A stretch of DNA of 64,000 nt from positions 372,001 to 436,000 of the forward strand of contig CAWKLQ010000001.1 of NCBI GenBank assembly GCA_963850525.1, given 5' to 3'. A program made the position numbers and the translations under genes. The DNA comes from JAEMQF01 sp963850525 (GTDB taxonomy: Bacteria; Pseudomonadota; Gammaproteobacteria; Burkholderiales; Burkholderiaceae_C). The notes beneath the pieces were generated by a model. That model saw nothing but the letters and a program-made list of their open reading frames with translations. It made no database searches and was not told the DNA's origin. The stretch's first letter is position 1. Each line of letters opens with the position of its first letter. This document shows positions 34,028-43,397 of this stretch, in pieces.

Positions 34028-35302
34028 ATGCTCGATACCTTGAAGCAAGAGTTCCCGACTTACCCGCCGCGCCCGAGCGGCGCGCCGCTCGCGCTGCAGG
34101 GCGTGCGCGTCATCGACTTCACGCATTTCATCGCCGGCCCCCTGGCGACGATGATGCTCGCCGACCTTGGCGCCGACGTCATCAAGATCGAGCCGCCCGG
34201 GCGCGGCGATGAGCTGCGCCACTACCCGCCGGTCGTCGATCAACTGCCTGCGCAAGGTGGCCCTTTTGTGTGGAGCAACCGCGGCAAGCGCAGCATCACG
34301 CTGGACCTGAAAAATGCCGGCGCCTTGGCGCTGGTGCGCGAACTCATTCAAAACGCCGACGTGCTCGTCGAAAACTTCTCCACCGGCGTGATGCAGCGCT
34401 TCGGCCTGGACTACGCGGCGTGCCAGGCGCTCAATCCCCGTTTGATCTATTGCTCGGCCTCCGCCTACGGCCGCGACGGCGAATTTGCCGATCGCCTGGG
34501 AATGGACCCGATCATGCAAGCCGAGAGCGGCTTCGTCTCGATGAACGGTTACGCCGATCGGCAAGGCGTGCGCGCGTCCGCGCCGGTGATGGACATCGGC
34601 ACTGCGATGATGGTGAGCAACGCCATCCTCGCCGCACTCTTTGCGCGCACCCACCGGGGCGTCGGCCAGTTTGTCGAAGTGGCGCTCTACGACACGGCCA
34701 TGCTGATGACAGGCTGGGCGCCGATGCAACATCTCTTCTCGGGTCGCGAGCCGCAGCGTCACGGCAATACGAGCCCGGACACGTGCCCGTCGGGCGTGTT
34801 TCAGGCGAGTGACCACGCGTTCTACATCAATTGCGGCAGCGACAAGATTTTTCATCGGCTCGCCTCGCAGGTGCTGCAGCGCGACGACTTGGCAGGGGAC
34901 GCCGGCCTGGCCCACCCCGAAGGGCGCATTGCGCGGCGCGACGAGCTGTTCCGCATCCTCGGCGAAGAGTTTGCGCGCCAGCCGTGGGCGCATTGGAAAG
35001 AGCGAATGCGTGCCGCGCAAATCCCTTGCGGACCGGTGCGCAGTGTCGGCGAAGCGATTCGCTCGCCCGAGTCGCGCGCGCGCGGTGTCGTGAGCTGGAT
35101 AGCGCATCCGACCGCCGGGCACGTGCCCAACGTCGCATCGCCGTGGCGTTTCTCGGCAACGCCGGTCGCCGACCCCGTCGCGGCGCCGGCGCTCGGCCAG
35201 CATACGCAGGAAATCCTGCGCGACGTGCTCGGCTGCGCCGATGCGCGCATCGCCGAGCTTGCCGCGAGCGGCGCGTTCGGCGCGCAGGGCAATCTGCAAT
35301 GA
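34028..35302 (+). CDS. CaiB/BaiF family CoA-transferase
   Basis: A 424-residue family III CoA-transferase, which moves CoA from one acyl-CoA to a free carboxylic acid. The N-terminal GVRVIDFTHFIAGPLATMML and LGADVIKIEPPGRGDELRH are the family hallmark. The catalytic Asp is expected in RLGMDPIMQAESGFVSMNG. PCGPVRSVGEAIRSPESRAR is a conserved C-terminal part. It is translated in overlap with the thiolase-like gene (ATGA at 35299-35302). It probably activates the acid that the rest of the cluster degrades. Confidence 0.9.
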   Translation: MLDTLKQEFPTYPPRPSGAPLALQGVRVIDFTHFIAGPLATMMLADLGADVIKIEPPGRGDELRHYPPVVDQLPAQGGPFVWSNRGKRSITLDLKNAGALALVRELIQNADVLVENFSTGVMQRFGLDYAACQALNPRLIYCSASAYGRDGEFADRLGMDPIMQAESGFVSMNGYADRQGVRASAPVMDIGTAMMVSNAILAALFARTHRGVGQFVEVALYDTAMLMTGWAPMQHLFSGREPQRHGNTSPDTCPSGVFQASDHAFYINCGSDKIFHRLASQVLQRDDLAGDAGLAHPEGRIARRDELFRILGEEFARQPWAHWKERMRAAQIPCGPVRSVGEAIRSPESRARGVVSWIAHPTAGHVPNVASPWRFSATPVADPVAAPALGQHTQEILRDVLGCADARIAELAASGAFGAQGNLQ

Positions 35303-36480
35303 CGGTGCGCACGCTGCGCGGCCGGGTTGCGATTGCCGGAGTCGGCGAGACGCCGTACTACAAACATGGACAGTCGCCCGATTCCGAATTCAAACTCGCG
35401 CTGAAGGCGGTGCTCGCGGCGTGCGCCGACGCGGGAATCGACGTGCGTGAGGTCGACGGCTTCGCCTCCTACAGCAACGACCGCAGCGACGCGTCGCGTC
35501 TGGCCGCGGCGCTGGGCCTGCCGCGCTTGCGCTCGGCGACGATGCAGTGGGGCGGCGGCGGCGGTGGCTGCTGCGCCGCGGTGGCCAACGGGGCCGCGGC
35601 CATTCACGCCGGCCTGGCCGACTGCGTGGTCGTGCTGCGCGCCCTCGCGCAGGGGCGAACCGGTCGTTTCGGCGTCGCCCGGCCGGGGGACTCTGCAAGC
35701 GCGGAAATGGCCTACATGGCGCCCTATGGCGTGCTCACGCCGACGCAAAAGTTCACGATGAAGATCGTGCGCTTCATGCACGAGCATGGGGTGCGCCAGG
35801 AGGCGCTGCGTGCCGTCGCGCTCGCGTCGTACCGGCACGCGCAGGCCAACCCGCGCGCGCTGATGTTCGGCAAGCCGCTCGACGCGGCAAAGTACGACGC
35901 GTCGCGCTGGATCGTCGAGCCGCTGCACCTCTACGACGTGTGCATGGAAAACGACGGCGCCGCGGCGCTCGTGCTCGTCTCGGCTGAGCGCGCGCGCGAT
36001 CTGAAGAACCCGCCGGCCTACCTGCTCGGAGCGGCAAGCGGCTCGGACCATCGCACCGGCGCCGTGCCGCACAACGCGCCGAACTACGGCAGCGCAAGCT
36101 TCGTCAACGTCGCGCAAGAGGTCTATCGAATGGCGGGCGTCGGCCCGGCCGATGTGGGCGTCGTGCAGGCCTACGAGAACTTCACCGGCGGCGTGGTCAT
36201 GGCGCTTGCCGAACACGGCTTTTTCAAGCCTGAGGAGGCGAATGATTTCATGACGCTCGAGAACCTGTCGGCGCCCAAGGGCCGTCTGCCTCTCAACACG
36301 AGCGGCGGCAACCTTGCAGAGTGCTACATGCACGGCTTCGAGCTGATCGTCGAAGCGGTGCGCCAGGTGCGGCGCGCGTCGACGAGCCAGGCCCAGCGCA
36401 GCGACGTCGCGCTCGTCATCGGCGGCCCGCTCGTCACGCCGGTGAGCAGCCTCATCCTCGGTTCGCAGGCCACACTGTGA
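35299..36480 (+). CDS. Thiolase-like (SCP-x/lipid-transfer type) protein
   Basis: A 393-residue thiolase-fold protein. GRVAIAGVGETPYYKHGQSP is the lipid-transfer-type start. The first-Cys region reads GGGGGGCCAAVANGAAAIHA. The C-terminal part has LPLNTSGGNLAECYMHG instead of the usual GGGxxxGHPxG of true thiolases, which is the pattern of Ltp-like proteins. Ltp2, a relative, is a retro-aldolase that cleaves steroid side-chain CoA esters only when bound to a DUF35 protein. The next gene, in 4-base overlap, encodes exactly such a DUF35 protein. So C-C cleavage of a CoA thioester is likely; thiolytic versus aldolytic is open. Confidence 0.85.
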   Translation: MTVRTLRGRVAIAGVGETPYYKHGQSPDSEFKLALKAVLAACADAGIDVREVDGFASYSNDRSDASRLAAALGLPRLRSATMQWGGGGGGCCAAVANGAAAIHAGLADCVVVLRALAQGRTGRFGVARPGDSASAEMAYMAPYGVLTPTQKFTMKIVRFMHEHGVRQEALRAVALASYRHAQANPRALMFGKPLDAAKYDASRWIVEPLHLYDVCMENDGAAALVLVSAERARDLKNPPAYLLGAASGSDHRTGAVPHNAPNYGSASFVNVAQEVYRMAGVGPADVGVVQAYENFTGGVVMALAEHGFFKPEEANDFMTLENLSAPKGRLPLNTSGGNLAECYMHGFELIVEAVRQVRRASTSQAQRSDVALVIGGPLVTPVSSLILGSQATL

Positions 36481-36932
36481 CGACGCCGCCGGCACGCGCC
36501 CACTACTTGCCCGCCGGCCTGCCCACGCCGGCGGACGACGATGGCGCCGCAGCGCCTTACTGGGCGGGCCTGCGCGAGGCACGCCTGCGGGTTCAGCATT
36601 GCGCAGCGTGCGGCACGTGGCAAGCCGGCGGCGAGTGGATCTGCCACCGCTGCCTCGCATTCGACCCGGCGTGGCAAGACGTTCCCGCGCACGGGCTCAT
36701 CTACAGCTGGGAACGCGTCTGGCATCCGGTGCATCCGGTGTTGCAGGGTTTTGGGCCCTATCTTGTCGTGCTCGTCGAATTGCCGCATGCCGGGGGAGTG
36801 CGCATGCTCGGCAACCTGCTCGGTGACCCGATGCAAGAGGTGCGAATCGGCGCCGCCGTGCAAGGCGAGTTCGAGCACCACACCGATGTGACGCCGGCGT
36901 ATTCGCTGTTGCAGTGGCGCGTGCGGGGTTGA
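36477..36932 (+). CDS. DUF35 zinc-ribbon/OB-fold protein
   Basis: A 151-residue protein with an N-terminal rubredoxin-like zinc ribbon (CAACGTWQAGGEWICHRC, four Cys) and a C-terminal OB fold (GLIYSWERVWHPVHPVLQ, GFGPYLVVLVELP). DUF35 proteins pair with thiolase-fold enzymes and shape or stabilise their CoA-substrate site. Its GTG start overlaps the thiolase-like stop (GTGA at 36477-36480), consistent with a stoichiometric complex. It is the last gene of the cluster; a convergent gene follows. Confidence 0.88.
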   Translation: MTTPPARAHYLPAGLPTPADDDGAAAPYWAGLREARLRVQHCAACGTWQAGGEWICHRCLAFDPAWQDVPAHGLIYSWERVWHPVHPVLQGFGPYLVVLVELPHAGGVRMLGNLLGDPMQEVRIGAAVQGEFEHHTDVTPAYSLLQWRVRG

Positions 36933-36965
36933 ACTCAGCTCGAGGGATTGGCGATCGCGAGCCGA

Positions 36966-38672
36966 TCACGCCGCGTCGGTGATTGCGATCTGCTCCTGGA
37001 CGCGCGCCGCGGCGCTGCCCACCAGCGAGCGCATCTGCAGCGTCTTGGCCAGGCCGTGGCGGTGCAGCGTGAGCAATACGCTGCGCCGCAGCGCCCAGGT
37101 CGTTTCGCTGGCGCCGTCACCGAGCACGACGATCTGGCGGCGTTGGCCTTGCCACAGCAGCTGGGCGTGCAGCCACGTGCCTTTCAGCAGCAGCCGCAGC
37201 CACTGGCCGGGCACGAGGCCCTTGAACCACGCTTCGGCAGCGAGCCGGGCGTCTTCGGCGCTCGGGCGCGCCGGTGGCGTGCGGGGCAGCAGGGCCGACA
37301 GCACCGTGTCCAGGTTCGGCGCTTTCGCCGCGCCGCCGGCTTGGCTGGCGGCCAGGCCGGCTTCGGTGGACTGCAACGCGTCAAAGCGCGCGGCCAGGGC
37401 GGCGCAGCGGTTCGCGAGTCGTTCGCGAAGGAAGGCCTCCGTGCGTTCCAGCGCCGCCTGAAACGACGCCGTTTTTTGCACCGGCGCAGTCGCGAGTTTC
37501 TCGATCGTCTGGCGCCCGAATTGCAACCATTGCAGGCGCTCGTGATCGTCGAACTTGGGCACCATTTCGGCCTGGTAGGCGAACAGATGGATGAACCGCC
37601 AGAGCGGGTGCTCGCGCCAGTCGAGCACCGAAGGGTCGCGCAGCGTCAGGCGCATTGCCGGGGCACGCAGCTGCGCAATGATCTCGAGCACGTCGCCCGG
37701 CACGCGTTCGTCCAGCGGGAAGGCCTTGAACAGACGGTTCACGAACTCGACCGCCTGCCGATCGGCCGCGCCGCGAGCGCGGTCGTCCGCGGCCCGGTCG
37801 CGTTCAAGCGCGTGGCTTTCATCGGCGCCGGCGCGCACCTGGGCGTGCGCCTGCAGCGTGGCGGCCAGTCCTTCGGCAGCGCCGCGGGCCGGTGGGCGCA
37901 GCAGCTCACTCGAAAGTGCATTGCGTGCCGCGGGCGGCAGCGCTTTGCGCAAGCGCGGCAGGTCCGGCACATAGACCACATCGGGCAGGATCTGCAGATG
38001 GCGCTTGCCGTTGGGCAGGACGATGCAGCGGTGCGACGCCGGCTCGATGCCGGCTTCCTCGAGACGCAGGCAAGACGCCGCGTAGACCTGGCGCAGCAGC
38101 TGCGCAAACGGGTGCATGGCCATGCGCACGAAGCCCAGTTGCTGCTGCAGGGTTGCGGGCATGGCCTGCGCCGCAACGCGCAGCGCACGGCCGTGCACCG
38201 CAGGGTGCAAGGGGTTATGGTCTTCCTCGATGTCCATGTCGCCCACGACGGCGGCCAGGAAGGCCTGCAGGTCACGCAGTTCGTGCTCGGCCTCGTCCCT
38301 GATCGCGCGGATCAGATTCGAAAGCTCGACGTCGAGCGCGATCGAATCCAGGTCGACGAGTTCGAGCACAAATTTCTTGCCGCGCCCGCGCTGCGCGTCG
38401 GGTTTTGCAGGGGCGGGGGACGCTGACGGGAACGCCTTCTGCGCCTGGCTGCGCAGGGAGCCAAGATAGGCCGCAGCCATGCGCGAGGCGTTCACTTCCA
38501 GGAGGTGCACCAAGTCGTCATTGCCGATTCGTGCCAGCTGCGTCATCGTGGCACGCATCTGGCGCATGCGCTCCAGGGTGGCCCCCTGCAGTTGGTCCCA
38601 GATCGATGGCGCGCGCCGCAGTTCGTCGTCGACGTACTGCGCGATGCTGAGTGTCTTGGGCAAAGTGCTCAT
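36966..38672 (-). CDS. DUF1631 family protein
   Basis: A 568-residue, mostly helical cytoplasmic protein of the DUF1631 family, frequent in Burkholderiales. Recognisable segments are FVLELVDLDSIALDVELSNL, NPLHPAVHGRALRVA and a C-terminal WLHAQLLWQGQRRQIVVLGD. The C-terminal 130 residues resemble the region after which many family members carry a PilZ-like end. It is shorter than the typical 700-800 residues. Function is not established; nothing in the neighbourhood explains it. Convergent with the DUF35 gene. Confidence 0.75.
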   Translation of the reverse strand: MSTLPKTLSIAQYVDDELRRAPSIWDQLQGATLERMRQMRATMTQLARIGNDDLVHLLEVNASRMAAAYLGSLRSQAQKAFPSASPAPAKPDAQRGRGKKFVLELVDLDSIALDVELSNLIRAIRDEAEHELRDLQAFLAAVVGDMDIEEDHNPLHPAVHGRALRVAAQAMPATLQQQLGFVRMAMHPFAQLLRQVYAASCLRLEEAGIEPASHRCIVLPNGKRHLQILPDVVYVPDLPRLRKALPPAARNALSSELLRPPARGAAEGLAATLQAHAQVRAGADESHALERDRAADDRARGAADRQAVEFVNRLFKAFPLDERVPGDVLEIIAQLRAPAMRLTLRDPSVLDWREHPLWRFIHLFAYQAEMVPKFDDHERLQWLQFGRQTIEKLATAPVQKTASFQAALERTEAFLRERLANRCAALAARFDALQSTEAGLAASQAGGAAKAPNLDTVLSALLPRTPPARPSAEDARLAAEAWFKGLVPGQWLRLLLKGTWLHAQLLWQGQRRQIVVLGDGASETTWALRRSVLLTLHRHGLAKTLQMRSLVGSAAARVQEQIAITDAA

Positions 38673-38838
38673 GGCCCTCCATTTTTGGCTGGCGTTTGCG
38701 GCTCAGACGCCGGAAAACAGGGCCAAAGGTCGGCTTCATCTGGCCGGCGAGCCGTCACGCCTTGTGGCGCGGCGCGGCGCAGCTTGACGCAAATCAGCCG
38801 GAGCGCGGCGTTCTGCGCGAAAATCCGCCGTGGCAAAT

Positions 38839-39108
38839 ATGAGCAAGCCCAAACAGCCCCCGCGAGCCAAGCGGATCTGGCGCGTCAGCGCAACCCACCC
38901 GAAGGGAGAGTGGGTCGACGTGGCCGACCCCGCAGCCCGCCCCCCTGCACAGGCCGCGCCCGATGTTTCTGACCGAAGTTGGCGTTCCTCGACTTACGAC
39001 CTGCTGGACGGTTCCGACGTCAAAGAGGACTCGGACACGGTGCCCGCCGAGCTGTTGGACGAGAGCGCGAAGCCCCAGCCGGGACCGCCCGAGCCTGCTG
39101 AGGAGTAG
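38839..39108 (+). CDS. Small hypothetical protein, disordered C-terminus
   Basis: An 89-residue protein starting MSKPKQPPRAKRIWRVSATH (an in-frame GTG at 38830 would add three residues). The N-terminal half is basic with a possible short beta unit (GEWVDVADP). The C-terminal half is acidic and Pro-rich (SDTVPAELLDESAKPQPGPP) and probably disordered. It lies between a divergent DUF1631 gene and a convergent aldehyde dehydrogenase gene. I do not recognise the family. Codon use fits the genome, so it is probably expressed. Confidence 0.55.
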   Translation: MSKPKQPPRAKRIWRVSATHPKGEWVDVADPAARPPAQAAPDVSDRSWRSSTYDLLDGSDVKEDSDTVPAELLDESAKPQPGPPEPAEE

Positions 39109-39130
39109 TCCGGTGGCCCGGCCGCGCAGC

Positions 39131-40615
39131 TCAATCGAGCTTCATCACCACCGCCTTGGTCTCCAGATACTCGCGCATGTGCTCCTGCCCCGACTCGCGG
39201 CCGAAGCCACTCATCTTGTAGCCGCCAAACGGAATCGCCGGGTCCATCACCTGGTAGCAGTTGGCCCAGACGGTGCCGGTGCGCAGGCCTTTGGCGACGC
39301 GGTGGATCGTGTTCACGTTTTGGCTCCACACGCCGCTGCCCAGGCCATAGCTTGAGTCGTTGGCGCGTGGGATCACTTCTTCTAGCGTGTCGAAGGGCAG
39401 GGCGGAGATGACGGGGCCGAAAATTTCTTCGCGGGCGATGCGCATGTCGTCGCGCACGTCGGCGAAGACGGTCGGCGCCACAAAGAAGCCGCGGGCCAAC
39501 TCGCCCGTCGTGATGCGCGCGCCGCCGCTCAGCGCGCGTGCGCCTTGCTCCTTGCCTAGCGCCAGGTAGCCGGTGATCCGCTCCAACTGCTCGGCGCTGA
39601 CGACCGGGCCGAGCTGCGTTTGCGGGTCCAGCGGGTTGCCGACGCGCAGCGTCTTCGCGTACGCGGCGACGCGTTGCACGAACTCCTCGTAGATCGGCCG
39701 CTGCACGAACAGGCGCGTGCCGGCTGAGCAGATCTGCCCGGAGTTCTGGAATACGCCCATCGCGGCGCCGGGAATTGCGGCCTCGAGGTCGGCGTCGGCA
39801 AATACGATGTCGGGCGACTTGCCGCCGAGTTCCATCGACGTGCGTTTCATGTTGCTCGCCGCCGCGCGAATGATTTTCTGGCCGACTTCGGTACTGCCGG
39901 TGAAGGCGATCTTGTCGACGCCCGGGTGCGCGGCGAGCGCTGCGCCGGCGTCGCCAAAACCGGCGACGACGTTGACCACGCCAGGCGGGAGGCCCGCTTC
40001 CATGCACAGTTCAGCCAGGCGCAGCGGCGACAGCGGCGCCTGCTCGGCCGGCTTGAGCACGACCGTGCAGCCCGACGCGAGCACGGGGCAGAGCTTCCAG
40101 ATCGCCAGGCCGATGGGTCCGTTCCACGGATTGATCGCGCCGACCACACCCACCGGTTCCTTCAGCGTGTAGCAGAAGATGTCACCCGCGGCGGAGTTTG
40201 GAATCGTCTCGCCCTGGATCGTCGTCGCCAGGCCCGCGTAGTAGCGCAGCAACCCGATCGCACGGCGCCGGCCGAGCAGGGTGCGCGAGATCGGGCCGCC
40301 CATGTCGAGCGTGTCGAGCATCGCGAGTTCGTCGTAGTGTTTGTCGACCAGCTCGGCCAGGCGCAGCATCACGGCTTGGCGGTCGAAGGGTTTGAAGCGG
40401 CTCCACGGCCCTTCGAAGGCGCGCCGCGCTGCGGCGACTGCCAGGTCGATGTCTTCGCTGCCCGCTTGCGCGACCTGGGCGAGCACTTCGCCGGTGGACG
40501 GGTTGATCGTGTCGAAGGTCTTGCCCGACAGCGCCGGGCGCGCCTGGCCGTCGATGAACAAGCCCTTGACCTTGGCGTCGAGGAAAGCCGGGCGAAGCGG
40601 AACGGGAGCGTTCAT
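39131..40615 (-). CDS. Aldehyde dehydrogenase family protein
   Basis: A 494-residue NAD(P)-dependent aldehyde dehydrogenase oxidising an aldehyde to the acid. The catalytic Cys is in FQNSGQICSAGTRLFV and the catalytic Glu in SMELGGKSPDI. The cofactor-binding region is GVVGAINPWNGPI followed by LKPAEQAPLSPLRLAEL and KIAFTGSTEVGQKI. C-terminal GGYKMSGFGRESGQEHMREY is typical of the betaine/aromatic aldehyde group. Start ATG at 40613-40615 overlaps the stop of the GMC oxidoreductase, so the alcohol-oxidising enzyme is translated first and its aldehyde is passed to this one. Confidence 0.92.
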   Translation of the reverse strand: MNAPVPLRPAFLDAKVKGLFIDGQARPALSGKTFDTINPSTGEVLAQVAQAGSEDIDLAVAAARRAFEGPWSRFKPFDRQAVMLRLAELVDKHYDELAMLDTLDMGGPISRTLLGRRRAIGLLRYYAGLATTIQGETIPNSAAGDIFCYTLKEPVGVVGAINPWNGPIGLAIWKLCPVLASGCTVVLKPAEQAPLSPLRLAELCMEAGLPPGVVNVVAGFGDAGAALAAHPGVDKIAFTGSTEVGQKIIRAAASNMKRTSMELGGKSPDIVFADADLEAAIPGAAMGVFQNSGQICSAGTRLFVQRPIYEEFVQRVAAYAKTLRVGNPLDPQTQLGPVVSAEQLERITGYLALGKEQGARALSGGARITTGELARGFFVAPTVFADVRDDMRIAREEIFGPVISALPFDTLEEVIPRANDSSYGLGSGVWSQNVNTIHRVAKGLRTGTVWANCYQVMDPAIPFGGYKMSGFGRESGQEHMREYLETKAVVMKLD

Positions 40616-42237
40616 GGGGTGTCCTGCGGGTGAAGAATGAATTGGGCGGCGCGCTCGCCGATCATCATCGAAGGTGCGCTTGTATTGCCGCCGATCAGAT
40701 TCGGCATGATCGACGCGTCGGCGATGCGCAGGCCGGCGATGCCGTGCACGCGCAGTTGCGCGTCGACGACTGCGGTTGCGTCCGACGCCGGGCCCATCTT
40801 GCACGTGCCCACCGGGTGATAGGTGGTGGCGAGCTTGGCGCGAATGAAGCCTTGCAGCGCTGCGTCGTCGTGCAGCGCCGGGCCGGGCGAGATTTCGGCG
40901 CCCGAGACGCGCTGCAGCGCCGGCATGCCGATGATGCGGCGCGCCTCGCGCAGCGCGCGGATGAGCGTGCGCACGTCGGCAGGATCTTCCAGAAAGTTCG
41001 GGCGCAACACAGGGCGCGCGGCGGGGTCGCTGGACGCGAGCTCGAGCGTGCCGCGTGTTGCGGCGCGCAACACCGCCATGTGCAGGAAGTAGCCGTGCTG
41101 GCGCGGCAAGGTGCGCGGGTTGTCTTTCATGCCGACCATGAAGGTGTATTGCACGTCGGGGCGGTCCAGCCCCGGCGTGGAGCGGATGAAGCCGCCCGCC
41201 TCGGCGGCGTTCGACGCGAGCATGCCGCGCCGCCCGAACAAATAGTTCAACGGCGCGAGCGCGACGCGTGCCGCCGTTCTCCACGACAGCGCGTACGACT
41301 CGGCGCTGGGGTTGCGCATCGCGATCGACACGGTCGGGTGGTCTTGCAGGTTCGCGCCGACTCCCGGCAGGTCGTGCGCCACGGCAATGCCGTGGCGCCG
41401 CAGTTCGGCCGCGGCGCCGATTCCCGAGAGCATCAACAGTTGCGGCGAGTTCACGGTTCCCGCGGCGAGCACGACTTCGCTGTCTGCGCCGAGCTGCAGC
41501 ACCTTGCCGTGCTGCCGCACACGCACGCCCACGGCGCGCGAACCCTCGAGGTCGATGCGTTCGACGAGCGCATCGGTGAACAGGCTCAGGTTCGGGCGCT
41601 GCAGCACGGGGTGCAAAAACGCGCGCGAGCTGCTCCAGCGCACGCCGTCGCGACGGTTCAGGTCGAACAGGCCGAAACCGTCTTGGGCGTCGCCGTTGAA
41701 GTCGTCATTGCGCGGATGGCCGGCCTGCGTGGCGGCGTCGACAAACGCATCGGCGAGTCGGTTGGCTTGCGCCAGGCGCTGCACGTCGAGCTCGCCGCCC
41801 GCGCCGTGGTACGCCGACGCGCCGCCGGCGTAGTTTTCGTGGCGCTTGTACGCCGGCAACACGTCGTCGTAACCCCAGCCGGGGTTGCCTGCGGCGAGCC
41901 ACTCGTCATAGTCCAGGCGATTGCCTCGGATGTAGACGGTGCCGTTCACCGACGTGCTGCCGCCCACCAGTTTTCCGCGCGGGCAGGGGATGGTGCGCCG
42001 GTTCACGCCGGGCCCGCCGCTGAACTGATGCTCCCAGTTGTAGCGCGCGTGCGGCAGCAGAAAGATGTTGCCGATCGGCAGCGTCGTCTTCACGCTCACC
42101 GGAAACTCGCGGTCCGAAGGCCCGGCCTCGATCAGCGCGACGCGGCACAAAGGGTCCGCCGACAGCCGATTGGCGAGCACGCAGCCGGCAGCGCCGGCGC
42201 CGACGATGACGTAATCGAAAGTCGTTGAATTGTTCAA
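40612..42237 (-). CDS. GMC-family FAD-dependent alcohol oxidoreductase
   Basis: A protein of about 541 residues of the glucose-methanol-choline oxidoreductase family. The FAD loop is DYVIVGAGAAGCVLANRLSA. GMC signature 1 lies in RGKLVGGSTSVNGTVYIRGN and signature 2 in VVLAAGTVNSPQLLMLSGIG. The catalytic His is in TYHPVGTCKMGP and the second active-site residue in GGNTSAPSMM. The start is uncertain: TTG 42237 (LNNSTTFDYVIV) gives the normal N-terminus, while longer in-frame starts would run into the divergent promoter region. With the overlapping ALDH it forms a two-step alcohol-to-acid oxidation pair. Resembles choline and alkanol dehydrogenases; substrate not fixed. Confidence 0.87.
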   Translation of the reverse strand: MNNSTTFDYVIVGAGAAGCVLANRLSADPLCRVALIEAGPSDREFPVSVKTTLPIGNIFLLPHARYNWEHQFSGGPGVNRRTIPCPRGKLVGGSTSVNGTVYIRGNRLDYDEWLAAGNPGWGYDDVLPAYKRHENYAGGASAYHGAGGELDVQRLAQANRLADAFVDAATQAGHPRNDDFNGDAQDGFGLFDLNRRDGVRWSSSRAFLHPVLQRPNLSLFTDALVERIDLEGSRAVGVRVRQHGKVLQLGADSEVVLAAGTVNSPQLLMLSGIGAAAELRRHGIAVAHDLPGVGANLQDHPTVSIAMRNPSAESYALSWRTAARVALAPLNYLFGRRGMLASNAAEAGGFIRSTPGLDRPDVQYTFMVGMKDNPRTLPRQHGYFLHMAVLRAATRGTLELASSDPAARPVLRPNFLEDPADVRTLIRALREARRIIGMPALQRVSGAEISPGPALHDDAALQGFIRAKLATTYHPVGTCKMGPASDATAVVDAQLRVHGIAGLRIADASIMPNLIGGNTSAPSMMIGERAAQFILHPQDTP

Positions 42238-42329
42238 AAAAGGCCTGATGCAGAAACCGTACGCATGCGAACGGTAACAGGGAAATCCTGAGGCTGCCGC
42301 GGTACCGCGCCGCCTAAGATGCTCGGACG

Positions 42330-43397
42330 ATGCAAGCCACTGATGACCCCAGCGAACTGATCGACATTCACACCCACGTGGTGCCGGAATCCTTTCCACC
42401 CTATATCGGGCGCCACGTGAACGCGCCCTGGCCGTCGATGCGCGACGCGCAACCCTGCCACAAGCACGTGATGATTTCCGGCGCGAACTACCGCACCGTC
42501 ACGCATCAATGCTGGGACTGCGCGGTGCGCCTGGGCGACATGGCGAAGCAACGCGTGACGCGCCAGGTGTTGTCGCCCATGCCTGAGTTGCTCTCGTACT
42601 GGATGGAGCCCGACGACGGCGCGGCGATGTGCCGCTATCTGAACGACGTCATCGCGACCATGGCGGCCAAAGCGCCGGCGCAGTTCATCGGCCTGGCGGC
42701 CGTGCCGCTGCAAGACATCACGCGCGCGATTGCCGAACTCGAATTCGCGATGCGCGATCTCGGCATGGCTGGCGTGGAGATCGCGACACACGTGAACGGC
42801 GTGCCCATTGGCGACCCGCGTTTTCTGCCGTTCTTCGAAGCCGCGGCGGCGAGCGGCGCAGCGATCTTCGTGCACCCGCTGCGCCCGGTGGGAATGGAGC
42901 GCCTGATCGGGCCACCGCTGCTCGAACAGGTTGTCGCCTTCCCCGGCGAAACCGGTCTTGCCGCGGCGTCGATGATCACCGGCGGAACGCTCGCGCGCGT
43001 GCCGGACTTGCGAATCGCGTTCAGCCATGGCGGTGGGTCTTTCCAGGCGGTATTGCCGCGGCTGCGCCACGCGTGGCGCAACTTGCCGCCGGTGCGCGAC
43101 GCGCTGCAAGGCGACCCGCTCATCGCCGCGCGGCAGATGTTCTATGACGACCTGGTGTACGACGCGGCAACAATCCATCGTTTGATCGACGTGTTCGGCG
43201 CAAGCCAGATCATGGTCGGCTCGGACTATCCGTTCGCCATCATGGACGCCGACCCGGGCGCACGAACGCTTGAATTGAAGCTTCAGCCTGAGACGCTGGC
43301 AGGTCTGCGAGCGGGCAACGCAAGGCGCTGGCTCGGCCTGGCCGGCGACACGACGCCAGGTCGTCATCCCGGCGAAAGCCGGGAGCCACTGCGATGA
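42330..43397 (+). CDS. Amidohydrolase family protein (ACMSD-like)
   Basis: A 355-residue TIM-barrel metal enzyme of the amidohydrolase-2/ACMSD group. Zinc ligands are in LIDIHTHVVP (H-x-H), FVHPLRPVG (His) and IMVGSDYPF (Asp), and AFSHGGGSF holds the usual active-site His. Known members decarboxylate (ACMSD, gamma-resorcylate) or hydrolyse ring compounds. The last 12 residues (PGRHPGESREPL) are encoded by half of a dispersed palindromic repeat at 43364-43386, so the natural C-terminus was probably replaced or extended. The stop overlaps the next start (ATGA). Confidence 0.85.
   Translation: MQATDDPSELIDIHTHVVPESFPPYIGRHVNAPWPSMRDAQPCHKHVMISGANYRTVTHQCWDCAVRLGDMAKQRVTRQVLSPMPELLSYWMEPDDGAAMCRYLNDVIATMAAKAPAQFIGLAAVPLQDITRAIAELEFAMRDLGMAGVEIATHVNGVPIGDPRFLPFFEAAAASGAAIFVHPLRPVGMERLIGPPLLEQVVAFPGETGLAAASMITGGTLARVPDLRIAFSHGGGSFQAVLPRLRHAWRNLPPVRDALQGDPLIAARQMFYDDLVYDAATIHRLIDVFGASQIMVGSDYPFAIMDADPGARTLELKLQPETLAGLRAGNARRWLGLAGDTTPGRHPGESREPLR
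43364..43386. repeat. Half copy of the dispersed palindromic repeat
   Basis: TCATCCCGGCGAAAGCCGGG plus a few bases matches one arm of the elements at 24361 and 46965. It is itself an imperfect palindrome (CCCGGC-GAAA-GCCGGG). It sits at the 3' end of the amidohydrolase gene and supplies its last codons. Confidence 0.75.
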
